Shown: piece after piece, positions 15,445 to 25,441 of the stretch | Layout: each line of letters begins with the position of its first letter | How positions within the stretch are numbered: the stretch's first letter is position 1 | DNA from: Paenibacillus marchantiae | Lineage (GTDB): Bacteria > Bacillota > Bacilli > Paenibacillales > Paenibacillaceae | Direction: 5' to 3' | Length of the DNA stretch: 64,000 nucleotides | Assembly (NCBI RefSeq): GCF_028771845.1 | Contig: NZ_CP118270.1 | Location: 4,898,001-4,962,000, forward strand | The notes under the pieces: generated by a model | The model's input: the letters and a program-made list of their open reading frames with translations, nothing else | Told to the model about the DNA's origin: nothing | Database searches by the model: none | Translations under genes and position numbers: made by a program

Positions 15445-18400
15445 TTACTCTATGGTAGGCATTGGGTTATTTGGTTGGCCCAAGTTGATCAGGGTGACAT
15501 CAGACAATGTAATTGTCGTATCACTGTCTTCCGTCCCGGAAATGTTGCCCATGTCAAAAACAATTCGAGCATTCGCATAGCTTGGTTCGGTAGCTTCGAA
15601 CTTGTAGGAATACTCTTGTTCCTCTGTGGACAGGTCCACTCGCTCTCCAAAAAAACCGTGCCAAGCATAGTTGGCGGGAACGTCGACCCAGCCGATGCCT
15701 AAGCCCATTTTTCGCGCCTTATCCGCTTTGGCTTTGAAGGTAAGTTTGTAGATATAACCTTGCTGAACGCCAAATCCTTCATTAATGACCTGTCGATCCC
15801 ATGGATTGCTCCCTACTTGGGCGATTCGAACTAGCAACTGTTGATTCGCAACACTAATTGCTAGATTTGCAGGATTGCCGTCTACGTACTTGAACCAACC
15901 TTCGCTTCCTTTCGCAAAGTCGCCGTTCGGAATCAGATTGACAGACACCGGCTGTCCGCCCTGATCAGCGCCTGGATTCACTTCAAATAATGCCACGTTT
16001 TGGATCAACACGTTATGCGGTTTAGACAACGGATATCCCAATCCAAAGGCCAGCACGGCCTCTGAATCGGAAGTGCCTCCCATCGTAAATGTATACGCAT
16101 ACTGCTGCTTCTCCTCAGTCAGTTCCACCGTTTCTTCCATATACTTGGCGAATTCTCCGCCGCTCTGCGAGATCACGGCCTGCATTGATTTTGGATCGGA
16201 TACGGAAGCCTCGAAGCTCAGCCGGTATGTCTTTCCGGCATCCAGCGCAAGTTGGCCTTGCTGCAATAACGCATCCCACCAATTTCCGGTTGTCACTGGC
16301 AAGGCAATGCGGATGCCAGTTTGACCTTCATGTGAAGCCGTGAGGTCGGCAGGAGTCAGTTCCCAATGGGTACGATCTGCTGCCAGCTCGCCATTCTTTA
16401 ACTTATTCTGTGAAATGTCAAGCCAGTGTGTATTGTACTCATTGCCTTCAAAATTTACGTAATACTGGCTTCCCGCTTTCAGCGAAACCGGTGGTAAATA
16501 CACAGTTTTGTAAGTTTGCCAGCCCCCCGTGTCTCCAAGAAGAAGATCGGCGCTTGCAATCGTCGTCCCTTGTTCATTCTTGACGCTGAAGCGAACTTTT
16601 GAATCACTCTTAGCACTGGCTAACCGCGTGGAGAAAGTGTAAACTCCCTCGTTCGTCACATCGATCTTGTATTGCAGCAAGTCTCCTTCATCCATGTAAC
16701 TGACATGTTTGCCACCTTCATCGGAGTTTTCTAGTTGTAACCCTTGCATCATCCAGGAATCTACTGCAGGAATGTGCGTGTACCCATGAATCGTTACAGG
16801 TTTACCACGTTTCGTAAGGCGAACATTGTCTACATAGACCTTGCCCGTGGAACTGCCGAATAATAGACGAAGTTCGGACATTGCTGTAGCTGTACCCTCT
16901 CCGATCACAATCTCACCGGTGTAGTTCTTCATCTCTTGCCCAAGCCGGATCTGCTGTCCTTGATGAACCTGTACGGCATGACCATCGCTGCTGGTCATGT
17001 CGATGTCCATTGTGCGAGGCGCATCGGACTTGGCGTCGAACGAGAAACCATAGGTCGTGCCTGCTTCCAGTTTCATATCCGGCTGAACCACAACTACTTG
17101 ATCCGGCCGGCCATTGGTTTGCGCAACATCAACCACGAGTTGTCTTTCCATGATCGGGAATTTCAAGAAGTTGTTTACGGAGACCTGGGCTTCCGCACCC
17201 GAATGGGTCTGAGTGGACCAGAATCCCAAACGGTTTTTGCCTTGATCAAACGTGCCGTTGAAGACGTAATTGCCATCCGGTAGCGCTTTTCGTTCTATCG
17301 GCAGTGGATCTGCTTCGCCAATTTCGATCAGTCTGACATTGGACACAGTCACGGAAGCGTCACTCAGTCCTAAATTGAATTCGAATCTGGCATTGTTGTC
17401 CGTACTATCCCGCATGTTGAAGGTGTATTCGTACGGGTTCCAATCCGTAGTTAAGGAGAAAGATTTTTCACCGGAATAGTTCGTCCAGCTTTTTTCAAAC
17501 TGAGTCACTTTGGATCGTATCACCCGGTTTGCAGATGCCTTGGCATCAAACTGCACCTTATATTTTTTATTTTTCTTCACGTAGATCGGCATTTGCGTTA
17601 GTTGCACGGAATAATTTTCGGTTCCTGCCTGCGTGATCGTAACTTTCGCAGCTTTACCTTTCTGTTCATCCTCAACGACCTCTACCTTACCAGCCCCGCT
17701 GGCATTCGTGATGAATTTCCATTGGTTCGGCACACCATCAGCACCCAAACCTTCGGCAAAGCGTTCATTATAGATCTGGTTGCCATCCGCTTGAGGTTCG
17801 CGTTGTCGTTCAGGCTCGATCGGATTCGATGTTACGTCCGGCCATTCGTTCAGGTTTTTGTACGAATACACCCGGACGAAATCCACATTCATCTTTTCTG
17901 AGACAAACTCGCTTTCTGGTGATCCCGGCCAGTCTCCGCCTACCGCCAAGTTCAGGATCAGATAGAACGGACGATCGAACGGTGCTGGGAAGGTGTAACT
18001 CTCCGGCTGGCCCGCAGCTGTCGTCTGCCAGTTATTCACCTGATGATGCAGTTTCCCGTCAACGTAGAAGCGAATCAAACCTGGTAGCCACTCTACCTGA
18101 AAATCATGATATTCGTCTGCAAAGGACTTGCCTTCGGGCAATGTAAACTTCCCTTGATCATGACCGTGTGAACCGTCAGCCTTCACGGCATCATAGTGGA
18201 GTGTGCTGTATACTTCGTGTTCGGCCTCTTTGCCGCCGATCAACTCCATGATGTCGATCTCTCCGGATGACGGCCATCCTCCGTAATGAGCTTCATCCGT
18301 AGGCATCATCCAGATTGCGGGCCACATGCCTTTCTGTACAGGAAGTTTGGCGCGCACAACCACTTTGCCATATGTCCAGTCGCCTTTCCCCATCGTCATC

Positions 18401-19908
18401 AATTTGCCCGAGGTATACTCTTTGCCGCTCTTCGACTCCCGTTTTGCCTCGATTTGCAACACGTTTCGTTCGCCATCCTTGACGACGCGTGTATTGTTCG
18501 GGCTGTAATACTGCAATTCGTTGTTGTAGACGAGCCCGGTATCCTCAACGATCCATTTGGAAGCATCCACGGAAGACCCGCTGAATTCGTCGTTCCAAAC
18601 CAGTTCCCATTGTTCATTCGGAATTGTCGTTGCAGGAATCGGCTTTTCACCTGCTGGATTTCCGGGAACGGATGGCGTCTGTCCGCTCGGTATCGACGAT
18701 ATCGGATCATTCGACCCATTGACGGGCGTTGATGGTTTGGATGGCACAGTCTGCTCAATTTCAGGCGTCATCATCGTGTGCTGCCCTGGAGTGATTTTTT
18801 TTCCGTTAACGAGTACGTCCGTTGCATCCACCTTCAGCAGCTTGATCTTGCCTTTTGTATTAATGCGGGTGTGCCGAGCTTTGTCCAAAATCGTAAGCGC
18901 ATCGACGATGGTGTCGGAAGAAAGTTCAACCGTTGCTTTACGCAAGACAAGCATCTCTTCAACTTGACTGCCTCCTGCAATCTCCAGGTGTACTGGAACG
19001 GAAGCATTGTCGACCACGACGCGCTTCAGTTTGGAGTTGCGGATAAGGATAGAGTGGCTTCCGCCGCCTTTCACGATTACGCTTCCGGTGACGGTCACAC
19101 CATCCAGCGCCACGGTACCATCACCAATGCCTTCAGTTAGTAACAAGTTACCGTTTACGGTTGTGTTCTTTAACGTCGCGTCGGCAGACCGAACGATTAA
19201 ATTACCCTCGACCTTGGATTCATACGTGCCCGGAGCGCTTATAACATCCCCAATCATAGAGGACAATAACATTGCTGCTTCTGCTCGCGTAATGTTCGAC
19301 TGCGGAGTAAGTTTACCACTGTATCCGTTTACAATTTTCTCACTGATAAAATAACTGAGTGCTTTTCTGGCATACCCTGCTACATCTGTCTCATCTTTAA
19401 AACTTGACACTACTCGTTCATCTTCCTTGCCTGTCGATAGCTGAAACGCACGATCCGCCATGACAGCAGCGTCTTGCCGGGTGATCGGTCGTTGCGGTGA
19501 CAGGTGCGCTGCATCCGTTCCCTGGATGATTCCCGAGCCATTTGCCCGCATTAATGCATCATAGTACCAGTCCTCTTCATAAACGTCCGAAAAAGATGCT
19601 GATCGTGGACCGCCTGCAAATCCGAATACTCGGTCCAGCATCACCACAAACTCGGCCCGGCTGATGATTTCATTAGGCTTAAATGTGCCGTCCGCATAAC
19701 CACTGGTCAAAGCAAGATCTTGCATGCGCGCCACGGCAGTTTCTGCCCAGTGTCCCGTCAGATCCTTATAAGGAGCGGAATGCAGGCTAGTCGCCTGCAC
19801 ATGTTCCGCCTCCGCTTGCTGCTGTGCGCTTTCTGCCCCGACAATTGCCGGATAAATCAGTGAAACCATCATGCTTCCTGCTACGAGACATGCCAATCCC
19901 TTTTTCAA
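15445..19908 (-). CDS. S-layer-anchored multidomain GH16 beta-1,3(4)-glucanase (laminarinase type)
   Basis: 1487 residues. Order: Sec signal peptide (cleavage near AESAQ); three SLH domains (about 46-98, 103-160, 165-220) for binding to cell-wall polymer; a beta-helix-like segment (about 225-365) with repeated short turns; a Pro/Ser linker; a GH16 domain (about 425-685) with the catalytic signature GEIDIMELIGG near 551-561 (two Glu); then several beta-sandwich modules, CBM4/9-like and one CBM6-like (VDSWMMQGLQLENSDEGGKH). It starts at TTG with AAGGGGG upstream, 40 bases after the LplC-type permease, so it is probably last in that operon. It would cut beta-1,3- or mixed-linkage glucan at the cell surface and feed the transporter. 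Confidence 0.93.
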   Translation of the reverse strand: MKKGLACLVAGSMMVSLIYPAIVGAESAQQQAEAEHVQATSLHSAPYKDLTGHWAETAVARMQDLALTSGYADGTFKPNEIISRAEFVVMLDRVFGFAGGPRSASFSDVYEEDWYYDALMRANGSGIIQGTDAAHLSPQRPITRQDAAVMADRAFQLSTGKEDERVVSSFKDETDVAGYARKALSYFISEKIVNGYSGKLTPQSNITRAEAAMLLSSMIGDVISAPGTYESKVEGNLIVRSADATLKNTTVNGNLLLTEGIGDGTVALDGVTVTGSVIVKGGGSHSILIRNSKLKRVVVDNASVPVHLEIAGGSQVEEMLVLRKATVELSSDTIVDALTILDKARHTRINTKGKIKLLKVDATDVLVNGKKITPGQHTMMTPEIEQTVPSKPSTPVNGSNDPISSIPSGQTPSVPGNPAGEKPIPATTIPNEQWELVWNDEFSGSSVDASKWIVEDTGLVYNNELQYYSPNNTRVVKDGERNVLQIEAKRESKSGKEYTSGKLMTMGKGDWTYGKVVVRAKLPVQKGMWPAIWMMPTDEAHYGGWPSSGEIDIMELIGGKEAEHEVYSTLHYDAVKADGSHGHDQGKFTLPEGKSFADEYHDFQVEWLPGLIRFYVDGKLHHQVNNWQTTAAGQPESYTFPAPFDRPFYLILNLAVGGDWPGSPESEFVSEKMNVDFVRVYSYKNLNEWPDVTSNPIEPERQREPQADGNQIYNERFAEGLGADGVPNQWKFITNASGAGKVEVVEDEQKGKAAKVTITQAGTENYSVQLTQMPIYVKKNKKYKVQFDAKASANRVIRSKVTQFEKSWTNYSGEKSFSLTTDWNPYEYTFNMRDSTDNNARFEFNLGLSDASVTVSNVRLIEIGEADPLPIERKALPDGNYVFNGTFDQGKNRLGFWSTQTHSGAEAQVSVNNFLKFPIMERQLVVDVAQTNGRPDQVVVVQPDMKLEAGTTYGFSFDAKSDAPRTMDIDMTSSDGHAVQVHQGQQIRLGQEMKNYTGEIVIGEGTATAMSELRLLFGSSTGKVYVDNVRLTKRGKPVTIHGYTHIPAVDSWMMQGLQLENSDEGGKHVSYMDEGDLLQYKIDVTNEGVYTFSTRLASAKSDSKVRFSVKNEQGTTIASADLLLGDTGGWQTYKTVYLPPVSLKAGSQYYVNFEGNEYNTHWLDISQNKLKNGELAADRTHWELTPADLTASHEGQTGIRIALPVTTGNWWDALLQQGQLALDAGKTYRLSFEASVSDPKSMQAVISQSGGEFAKYMEETVELTEEKQQYAYTFTMGGTSDSEAVLAFGLGYPLSKPHNVLIQNVALFEVNPGADQGGQPVSVNLIPNGDFAKGSEGWFKYVDGNPANLAISVANQQLLVRIAQVGSNPWDRQVINEGFGVQQGYIYKLTFKAKADKARKMGLGIGWVDVPANYAWHGFFGERVDLSTEEQEYSYKFEATEPSYANARIVFDMGNISGTEDSDTTITLSDVTLINLGQPNNPMPTIE

Positions 19909-19948
19909 TCGTATTCCCCCTTCATCGTATTGTCATTGCCAGTCAGTG

Positions 19949-20827
19949 CTATTCTTTCACTGCCCCAATGACGATTCCTTTCACGAAAAAGCGTTGCAAA
20001 AATGGATAGACCAGCAAAATAGGCAATGCGCCGATAAAGATCTGTGCCGCGCGAACCGTACGCTGGGAGACGTTCTCCAGCATGGACGGGTCCACATTGA
20101 TTTTACTGAGGTCTTGTTGCACGATAATCGTCTGAAGCAGCGAAGCTAGTGGATAATTTTTAACATCCGACATATAGATCATGCCGTCGAACCAGGAGTT
20201 CCATTGATACACCATGGTGAACAAGGACAGTGTGGCGATTGCCGGAAGGGACAGCGGGATGTAGACCAACACCAGGGTTTTGATATGACCCGCGCCATCC
20301 AGATAAGCCGCCTCCTCCAGTTCCTTAGGCAACCCCCGAAAGAAGTTCATCATGAGTATGACATTCCACACGGACAATGCTCCCGGCAGAATAAGCGCCC
20401 AGATCGTATCCATCAAACCGAGTTTCTGGATCAGAATATAACTCGGTATAAGACCGCCGCTGAATAAAATCGTGAAAACAAAGAACCACGTGTACATCGA
20501 GCGACCCTTAAAACTAATATCTTCCTTTGATAACGGAAAGGCCGTAATCAGCATAATGACCATCCCGATAATGGTAGCAATTACAGTACGTTTGACCGAG
20601 ACCATCAAGGAGTTGATAAAGTTCGAATTGCCAAACGTCTTCACATAGGCATCAGTCGTAAACCCGATGGGCCAGAAGCTGACCAGATTGGAAGAGGCCG
20701 GTGCCATGCTGCTGAACGAAACAGCCAAAATATGAATGATAGGTAATATGCAGAGCAGCGATAACACTCCGAGAAAAATATAATTGGCAACACTGAATAT
20801 TCGATACCCTTTTGTTTTGTAATACAA
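19949..20827 (-). CDS. CUT1 sugar ABC transporter permease (LplC/YtcP-like)
   Basis: 292-residue membrane protein with six predicted helices and the permease EAA-loop EEAAYLDGAGHIKTLVLVYI near residue 190. The C-terminal text FLQRFFVKGIVIGAVKE is typical of LplC-like subunits. Start is TTG with GGAG eight bases before. It pairs with the permease immediately upstream (15-base gap) to form the pore of an oligosaccharide importer. No ATPase is encoded in the locus, as usual for CUT1 systems that borrow an MsmX-type ATPase. Confidence 0.92.
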   Translation of the reverse strand: MYYKTKGYRIFSVANYIFLGVLSLLCILPIIHILAVSFSSMAPASSNLVSFWPIGFTTDAYVKTFGNSNFINSLMVSVKRTVIATIIGMVIMLITAFPLSKEDISFKGRSMYTWFFVFTILFSGGLIPSYILIQKLGLMDTIWALILPGALSVWNVILMMNFFRGLPKELEEAAYLDGAGHIKTLVLVYIPLSLPAIATLSLFTMVYQWNSWFDGMIYMSDVKNYPLASLLQTIIVQQDLSKINVDPSMLENVSQRTVRAAQIFIGALPILLVYPFLQRFFVKGIVIGAVKE

Positions 20828-20842
20828 GCCCTTTTCTCCTCT

Positions 20843-21808
20843 CTAGAACACTCGGTAGTTAGCCATTTTATAAGCGAGTCGGTATGAGATAACAATCAAA
20901 ATGGTTGCAACCACGGATTTGAACAACCCTACCGCTGTGGCAAAACTCATCTTGCCGTTCAGGATACCGAGTCGATATACGAAGGTATCGATAATGTCTC
21001 CTTTGTCATAAACAAGTGGATTGTACAGGTTGAACACCTGATCGAATCCTGCATTCAGAATGTTTCCGATGGAGAGTGTCATAAGTACTATGGTGATCGG
21101 CATCAGCGCAGGAATGGTAATATGCAGAGTCTGCTTGAACCGGTTGGCTCCATCCACTTCTGCTGCTTCATACAATGAAGGATTTATTCCTGCGAGAGAG
21201 GCCAAAAACACGATTGTTCCAAAGCCGAATTCTTTCCAAATATCACTAATTATAAGTGTTATGCGAAACCATGTCCCATCCCCCAGGAAAAATATCGGGT
21301 CCCCTCCCAGTGCAACAATAAGCCTGTTCACCATGCCTCCTTGCGGAGAAAGGATGTCAAGCAAAATCCCGCCCAAGATAACCCAAGAGAGGAAGTGAGG
21401 CAGATAAACGAGTGTTTGGCTTACTCTTTTAAAAGCGACCAAACGGACTTCGTTTAACAAGATTGCGAAAAGAAATGGTGCGACCAATCCTGCGACAATT
21501 TTGAAAAAAGCAATGATTAAGGTGTTCCAGATTACTTGGCCGACATCGGGATATAAAAACAAATATTTAAAATTGTCCCAACCCACCCATTTGGATTCTG
21601 AAAATCCAAGGTAGGGTTTGAAATCCTGGAAAGCGATAACAATCCCACCCATTGGTATGTACTGAAATACTACGGCCAGCAAAACCGCCGGAACGAGCAT
21701 CATATGCAAGGACCAATTTCGTTGTATATTCCAGCGCTTTTTTACCTTGATGGCCCGCCGCTTGCTCGGCGTTTCTATCGTATGTTCCTTCACCCCAACA
21801 TCCCCCAT
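20843..21808 (-). CDS. CUT1 sugar ABC transporter permease (LplB-like)
   Basis: 321 residues, six transmembrane helices, EAA-loop YEAAEVDGANRFKQTLHITI near 210-230 and the LplB-like ending YRLAYKMANYRVF. First gene of the unit lplB-like, lplC-like, SLH-GH16. The start is uncertain: the ATG at 21808 has no good ribosome binding site, while a GTG five codons later follows GGGGGATGTTGG. Upstream, at 21888, is a 14-bp motif also found before the binding-protein gene at 27130, the probable response-regulator site. Confidence 0.92.
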   Translation of the reverse strand: MGDVGVKEHTIETPSKRRAIKVKKRWNIQRNWSLHMMLVPAVLLAVVFQYIPMGGIVIAFQDFKPYLGFSESKWVGWDNFKYLFLYPDVGQVIWNTLIIAFFKIVAGLVAPFLFAILLNEVRLVAFKRVSQTLVYLPHFLSWVILGGILLDILSPQGGMVNRLIVALGGDPIFFLGDGTWFRITLIISDIWKEFGFGTIVFLASLAGINPSLYEAAEVDGANRFKQTLHITIPALMPITIVLMTLSIGNILNAGFDQVFNLYNPLVYDKGDIIDTFVYRLGILNGKMSFATAVGLFKSVVATILIVISYRLAYKMANYRVF

Positions 21809-21828
21809 GTTCTAAAAATTTATATTTT

Positions 21829-21848
21829 ACAAGTCCGCAGGAACTTGT
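21829..21848. promoter_or_regulatory. inverted repeat upstream of the LplB-like gene
   Basis: ACAAGT and ACTTGT flank CCGCAGGA, with further A/T-rich symmetry outside. A TATAAT on the minus strand lies just upstream, so this overlaps the transcription start region of the permease operon. Confidence 0.35.
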
Positions 21849-21887
21849 ATATTAAAATTATAGCAACGGTCATTAGCAATCTATATC

Positions 21888-21910
21888 CTAATATTGCAAC
21901 AACGATAACA
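21888..21910. promoter_or_regulatory. shared 14-bp motif (probable response-regulator site) overlapping a weak cre-like site
   Basis: CTAATATTGCAACA (21888-21901) is identical to 27205-27218. Here it lies 80 bases upstream of the permease start, there 75 bases upstream of the binding-protein start, in the same orientation. CAACAACGATAACA (21897-21910) fits the cre pattern at 12 of 14 positions and overlaps it. Confidence 0.6.
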
Positions 21911-21939
21911 ATATTTTAATGAGTTGAGGAGGTTGAACG

Positions 21940-23649
21940 TTGCTCACCCGTTTGAATGTCTTTACCAAAATTACGCTGCTGTTTGTGATACTGCTTATTC
22001 TGGTTCTGTTTCTCTACACATACTCCAACAGAGAAAGCGTGCGTGTTATCAAACACGAGATTCAGAACAACACCATGAATCACTTGTCAACCTTTGCCGA
22101 TTCTGTAGAATCCAATATATACCAACTATCCCTCTACGGAATGTCTATCGGACAGGATTCCAGCATTCAGGAGTACCAGCGCCCGGATTACAAGGATATC
22201 CCCTATGAACGTGTCAAAGTCGGAAGTGCCATTTTGGAAAAAATGAATCTCTACAACGCGGCCAGCAAATGGCATTCGACTATCACGTTGTATTTTCCGC
22301 GTCTGCATAAAGTGATTTCAACGGACTATTATGCATTCATCCCGTACAGGGAAGATGAATTTACAGAACCGCTCTCGAAGTCATGGACGTATACCCATAA
22401 TCAGTTTGAGTGGTATACTACGGAGCCAACTACAGCGATTGGCAAGCCGGGCAAGGCCAGATTAATTACCAAAATCAGCTTCCCTGTGCGTCACTTGACT
22501 GCCATGCTGGATCAGAACAAATTAAACAACAAAGGTGATCCCTTCATGTTTCATCCTGAGTTCGGCTTAATTACCAACAGCAGCGGAAAGGACACCCTGA
22601 ATGCTGTCCAATTCAAGATGCAAGAGGCGAATTTACAGGCAAAAGGAGGATTCACCACCAAGATGAATCAAACGGAATACTATGTCTCGTATATTCAATC
22701 CGACAGTCTGGGATGGTACTATGTAGACTATGTTCCTATGCAGCAGATCCTAAGACCGATTACGAGCAGCCGTAACCTTTTTTACGCATCAATTGCTGTT
22801 CTGATCGCCATGAGCGTTGTTGTGTTGTATGTGCTGTATCGGAGTGTGCAACTCCCGCTTCTTCAGTTGGTGAAAGGGACGAATCGATTGTCGACCGGAG
22901 ACTTTTCCGTTCGCCTGCATCATTCCTCACGCAATGAATTCAGCCTGTTATTTGCACGATTCAACATCATGGCACAACGAATCCAGGAGTTGATTGAGAA
23001 TGTGTACGAAGAAAAACTGAGGAGTCGCGAAGCCACGCTGAAACAGCTTCAATCTCAGATTAACCCGCATTTTCTCTACAATTGCCTCTTCTACATCAAG
23101 AACATGGCCAGGATGAAAAATGAAAAAGCAGTCGTAGCAATGGCTCTGAATCTGGGCGAGTATTATCGATACATAACAAGGTCTGAGAATGATCAGGCAA
23201 CGATCAAGGAAGAACTGACGATGGTCAAAAACTATCTGGAGATCCAGTCGCTAAGGTTGGAACGAATGCATTTTACAATCGACGTGCCCCATGATATTTT
23301 AGATAGGACCGTGCCCAGGTTGACGCTCCAGCCCATTATTGAGAACGCTATCATTCACGGGATTGAGCCCCGAATAGAAGACGGCGAGATCAGCATTCAT
23401 GCAATTTACAAGAACGATATGTATACGATAACGGTCGAAGACAGTGGTCTTGGTATGACCGATGACCAACTCGATCAATTGAGGAGCAACCTTCACAAAC
23501 CGCTCAACGGAAACATGGGTTGTGGTACCTGGAATGTCCATCAACGTTTGTATTTTCTGTATGGTGAAGGAGCAGGTCTGACTTATGAGCATTCGACCAT
23601 GGGCGGAGTGAAAGTCAGCATCACATGGCACGACAATACCAACGAGTAG
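21940..23649 (+). CDS. sensor histidine kinase (YesM family), beta-glucan locus
   Basis: 569 residues: TM helix near 12-32, extracytoplasmic sensor region to about 280, second TM helix near 284-306, HAMP, then the His-kinase motif QINPHFLYN with His377 and a C-terminal ATPase domain with IIENAIIHGIEP and a VEDSGLGM loop. Start is TTG with GGAGG seven bases upstream. It is directly followed by its response regulator. The kinase should sense a glucan-derived signal outside the cell, perhaps with the binding protein encoded nearby, and phosphorylate Asp55 of the regulator. Confidence 0.93.
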   Translation: MLTRLNVFTKITLLFVILLILVLFLYTYSNRESVRVIKHEIQNNTMNHLSTFADSVESNIYQLSLYGMSIGQDSSIQEYQRPDYKDIPYERVKVGSAILEKMNLYNAASKWHSTITLYFPRLHKVISTDYYAFIPYREDEFTEPLSKSWTYTHNQFEWYTTEPTTAIGKPGKARLITKISFPVRHLTAMLDQNKLNNKGDPFMFHPEFGLITNSSGKDTLNAVQFKMQEANLQAKGGFTTKMNQTEYYVSYIQSDSLGWYYVDYVPMQQILRPITSSRNLFYASIAVLIAMSVVVLYVLYRSVQLPLLQLVKGTNRLSTGDFSVRLHHSSRNEFSLLFARFNIMAQRIQELIENVYEEKLRSREATLKQLQSQINPHFLYNCLFYIKNMARMKNEKAVVAMALNLGEYYRYITRSENDQATIKEELTMVKNYLEIQSLRLERMHFTIDVPHDILDRTVPRLTLQPIIENAIIHGIEPRIEDGEISIHAIYKNDMYTITVEDSGLGMTDDQLDQLRSNLHKPLNGNMGCGTWNVHQRLYFLYGEGAGLTYEHSTMGGVKVSITWHDNTNE

Positions 23650-23658
23650 GTGACACTT

Positions 23659-25299
23659 ATGTTACAGATTTTATTAGTCGACGATGAACGTTCGGTCGTG
23701 GAGACATTAGCCGAAACCATTCCATGGGAAAGCTGCGGAATCAGTGTAGTCCACGAAGCGTTATCTGGTGATGTAGCGCTGGAGATTATGGAGAATCACG
23801 ACATAGATATCGTAATTACGGACATACGTATGCCGGAGATGTCTGGTATCGCCCTTATTACGGCAATCCACGAACGATGGCCGCATGTGCAGACCATCCT
23901 TTTGTCAGGATACGCCGATTTTGAATATGCGAAGCAGGCTATTGCAAAAGAAAGCTTTGATTATTTGCTGAAACCGGTGAGCGATGAAGACCTGATCGAA
24001 ACCATGCAGCGTCTCGTGGACCGGATCAAGAAAAAGTGGGAAACCGCGGCGTCATACCAACGGGCATTAAATGCTTTTCAGGATAACCTGCCTTTATTGC
24101 AATCCACTATGCTTCATGAATTGCTGACGGGTAAAACCTATTCCTCAGCAGTGCTGGCAGACAAGCTCGAGCTGCTGGAACTACCCTACTCGATTGATGA
24201 AGATCTAGGTATGCTGGTCATACGTATGGAGGAACACTTGTCCGAAATGGCACACAGCGACCTCTCATTAATGGAATATGCCATATGCAATATCATTAGC
24301 GAAGTGACGCATAATCATTTTCATATCTGGCACACACGAGATGTTCATGATTATCTTGTCGTCCTGGTCAGCGTCAAACATTCCGGCGCCAAGAATTTTA
24401 ACAAGGATGAGAAGCCGCAAACGCTGCTGGAGCATTATGCGGCCCAAATTCAAACGAACGTGCAGTTGTACTTGAAAGGCGCCATCTCCATCTCGGTTTC
24501 CCGTTGGGGCAAGTTTCCTTACGAAATTGGAGAAATATATGAGGGTGCCGTAAGGTCCATGCGAAAGCGGATGGGTCAAACACAAGGTTTGTTCGTGACG
24601 GCTTCGGATGAAACGGATGTCCATCCACTGCCAGCAATCCGTTCTCTCTACAAGCCGCCAACACTCATTAGTCTGTTGGAAGCCGGACGTTTCGACGATG
24701 TGGAACAGAAAATCGAGGTGATTTTTGAAGAGCTGCTGCATTCGGGAGAGCATCATGATATCGTGGAGACGACGATTGAAGTGTACCATGCCTTAGCCGG
24801 GGCCTTTGCTTATATAATCCACAAAAACGGGAAGCAGATCTCTACCCTCCTGCCCGCTGAAACATATCGGTATTTTCAAGCACCAAGTTATGGTACCGCA
24901 CAGCAGTTGAAAGACTGGTCCATCCGGACACTCCATTACATAAGCGAAGATGCTGAACAAGAGCTGAAGGACAATCACAGCACCATCGTCCGCAGTGTCA
25001 AAAGCTTTGTGGACCTGCACCTGGCTTCAGACGTATCCTTGCCAGCGATTGCAGATCATGTTCACCTGCATCCTGTTTACTTATCCAAAGTCTATAAGGC
25101 AGAGACTGGAGAAGCCCTTACAGCATATGTATATCGATTACGAATGGAAAAAGCGGCTTATTATTTGCGGACGTCAGGCGCGAAGGTATTCGAAATAGCC
25201 GATCTTGTCGGATATAACAATACTGCATATTTCATACGTGTTTTCAAAAAGTTCTATGACCTTACTCCGCAAGATTACAGGGAGAATCTACCCGTCTGA
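23659..25299 (+). CDS. response regulator with AraC-type output (YesN family), beta-glucan locus
   Basis: 546 residues: receiver domain with DDER and phospho-acceptor Asp55 in VITDIRMPEMSG, a long middle region of about 280 residues, and a C-terminal double HTH with VSLPAIADHVHLHPVYLSK and VFEIADLVGYNNTAYFIRVF. The ATG at 23659 follows AGGTGA; a GTG at 23650 abuts the kinase stop but is less likely. It probably activates the divergent permease operon and the convergent binding-protein gene through the CTAATATTGCAACA motif. Confidence 0.93.
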   Translation: MLQILLVDDERSVVETLAETIPWESCGISVVHEALSGDVALEIMENHDIDIVITDIRMPEMSGIALITAIHERWPHVQTILLSGYADFEYAKQAIAKESFDYLLKPVSDEDLIETMQRLVDRIKKKWETAASYQRALNAFQDNLPLLQSTMLHELLTGKTYSSAVLADKLELLELPYSIDEDLGMLVIRMEEHLSEMAHSDLSLMEYAICNIISEVTHNHFHIWHTRDVHDYLVVLVSVKHSGAKNFNKDEKPQTLLEHYAAQIQTNVQLYLKGAISISVSRWGKFPYEIGEIYEGAVRSMRKRMGQTQGLFVTASDETDVHPLPAIRSLYKPPTLISLLEAGRFDDVEQKIEVIFEELLHSGEHHDIVETTIEVYHALAGAFAYIIHKNGKQISTLLPAETYRYFQAPSYGTAQQLKDWSIRTLHYISEDAEQELKDNHSTIVRSVKSFVDLHLASDVSLPAIADHVHLHPVYLSKVYKAETGEALTAYVYRLRMEKAAYYLRTSGAKVFEIADLVGYNNTAYFIRVFKKFYDLTPQDYRENLPV

Positions 25300-25354
25300 A
25301 CCTAACATCGTTCCGTCCATTTGCTATCTTAGCCGCTTTTCATGACGTATCTCC

Positions 25355-25392
25355 AAAAAAGGCATTGCCGGAGATCTTCTCCAGCAATGCCT
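25355..25392 (-). terminator. Rho-independent terminator between convergent regulator and binding-protein genes
   Basis: AGGCATTGC pairs with GCAATGCCT, with GGAG/CTCC pairing inside, and six T residues follow on the minus strand. Best for the minus-strand binding-protein gene; on the plus strand the T run is weak. Confidence 0.8.
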
Positions 25393-25441
25393 CTTCAATT
25401 TGTTTAGCGCGTTTACAAAAAATGCGGTGTTTTATTCGTTC

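Noticed and set aside
17602..18732. Several plus-strand frames inside the SLH-GH16 gene
   Set aside because: Antisense shadows of a well-supported 1487-residue protein.
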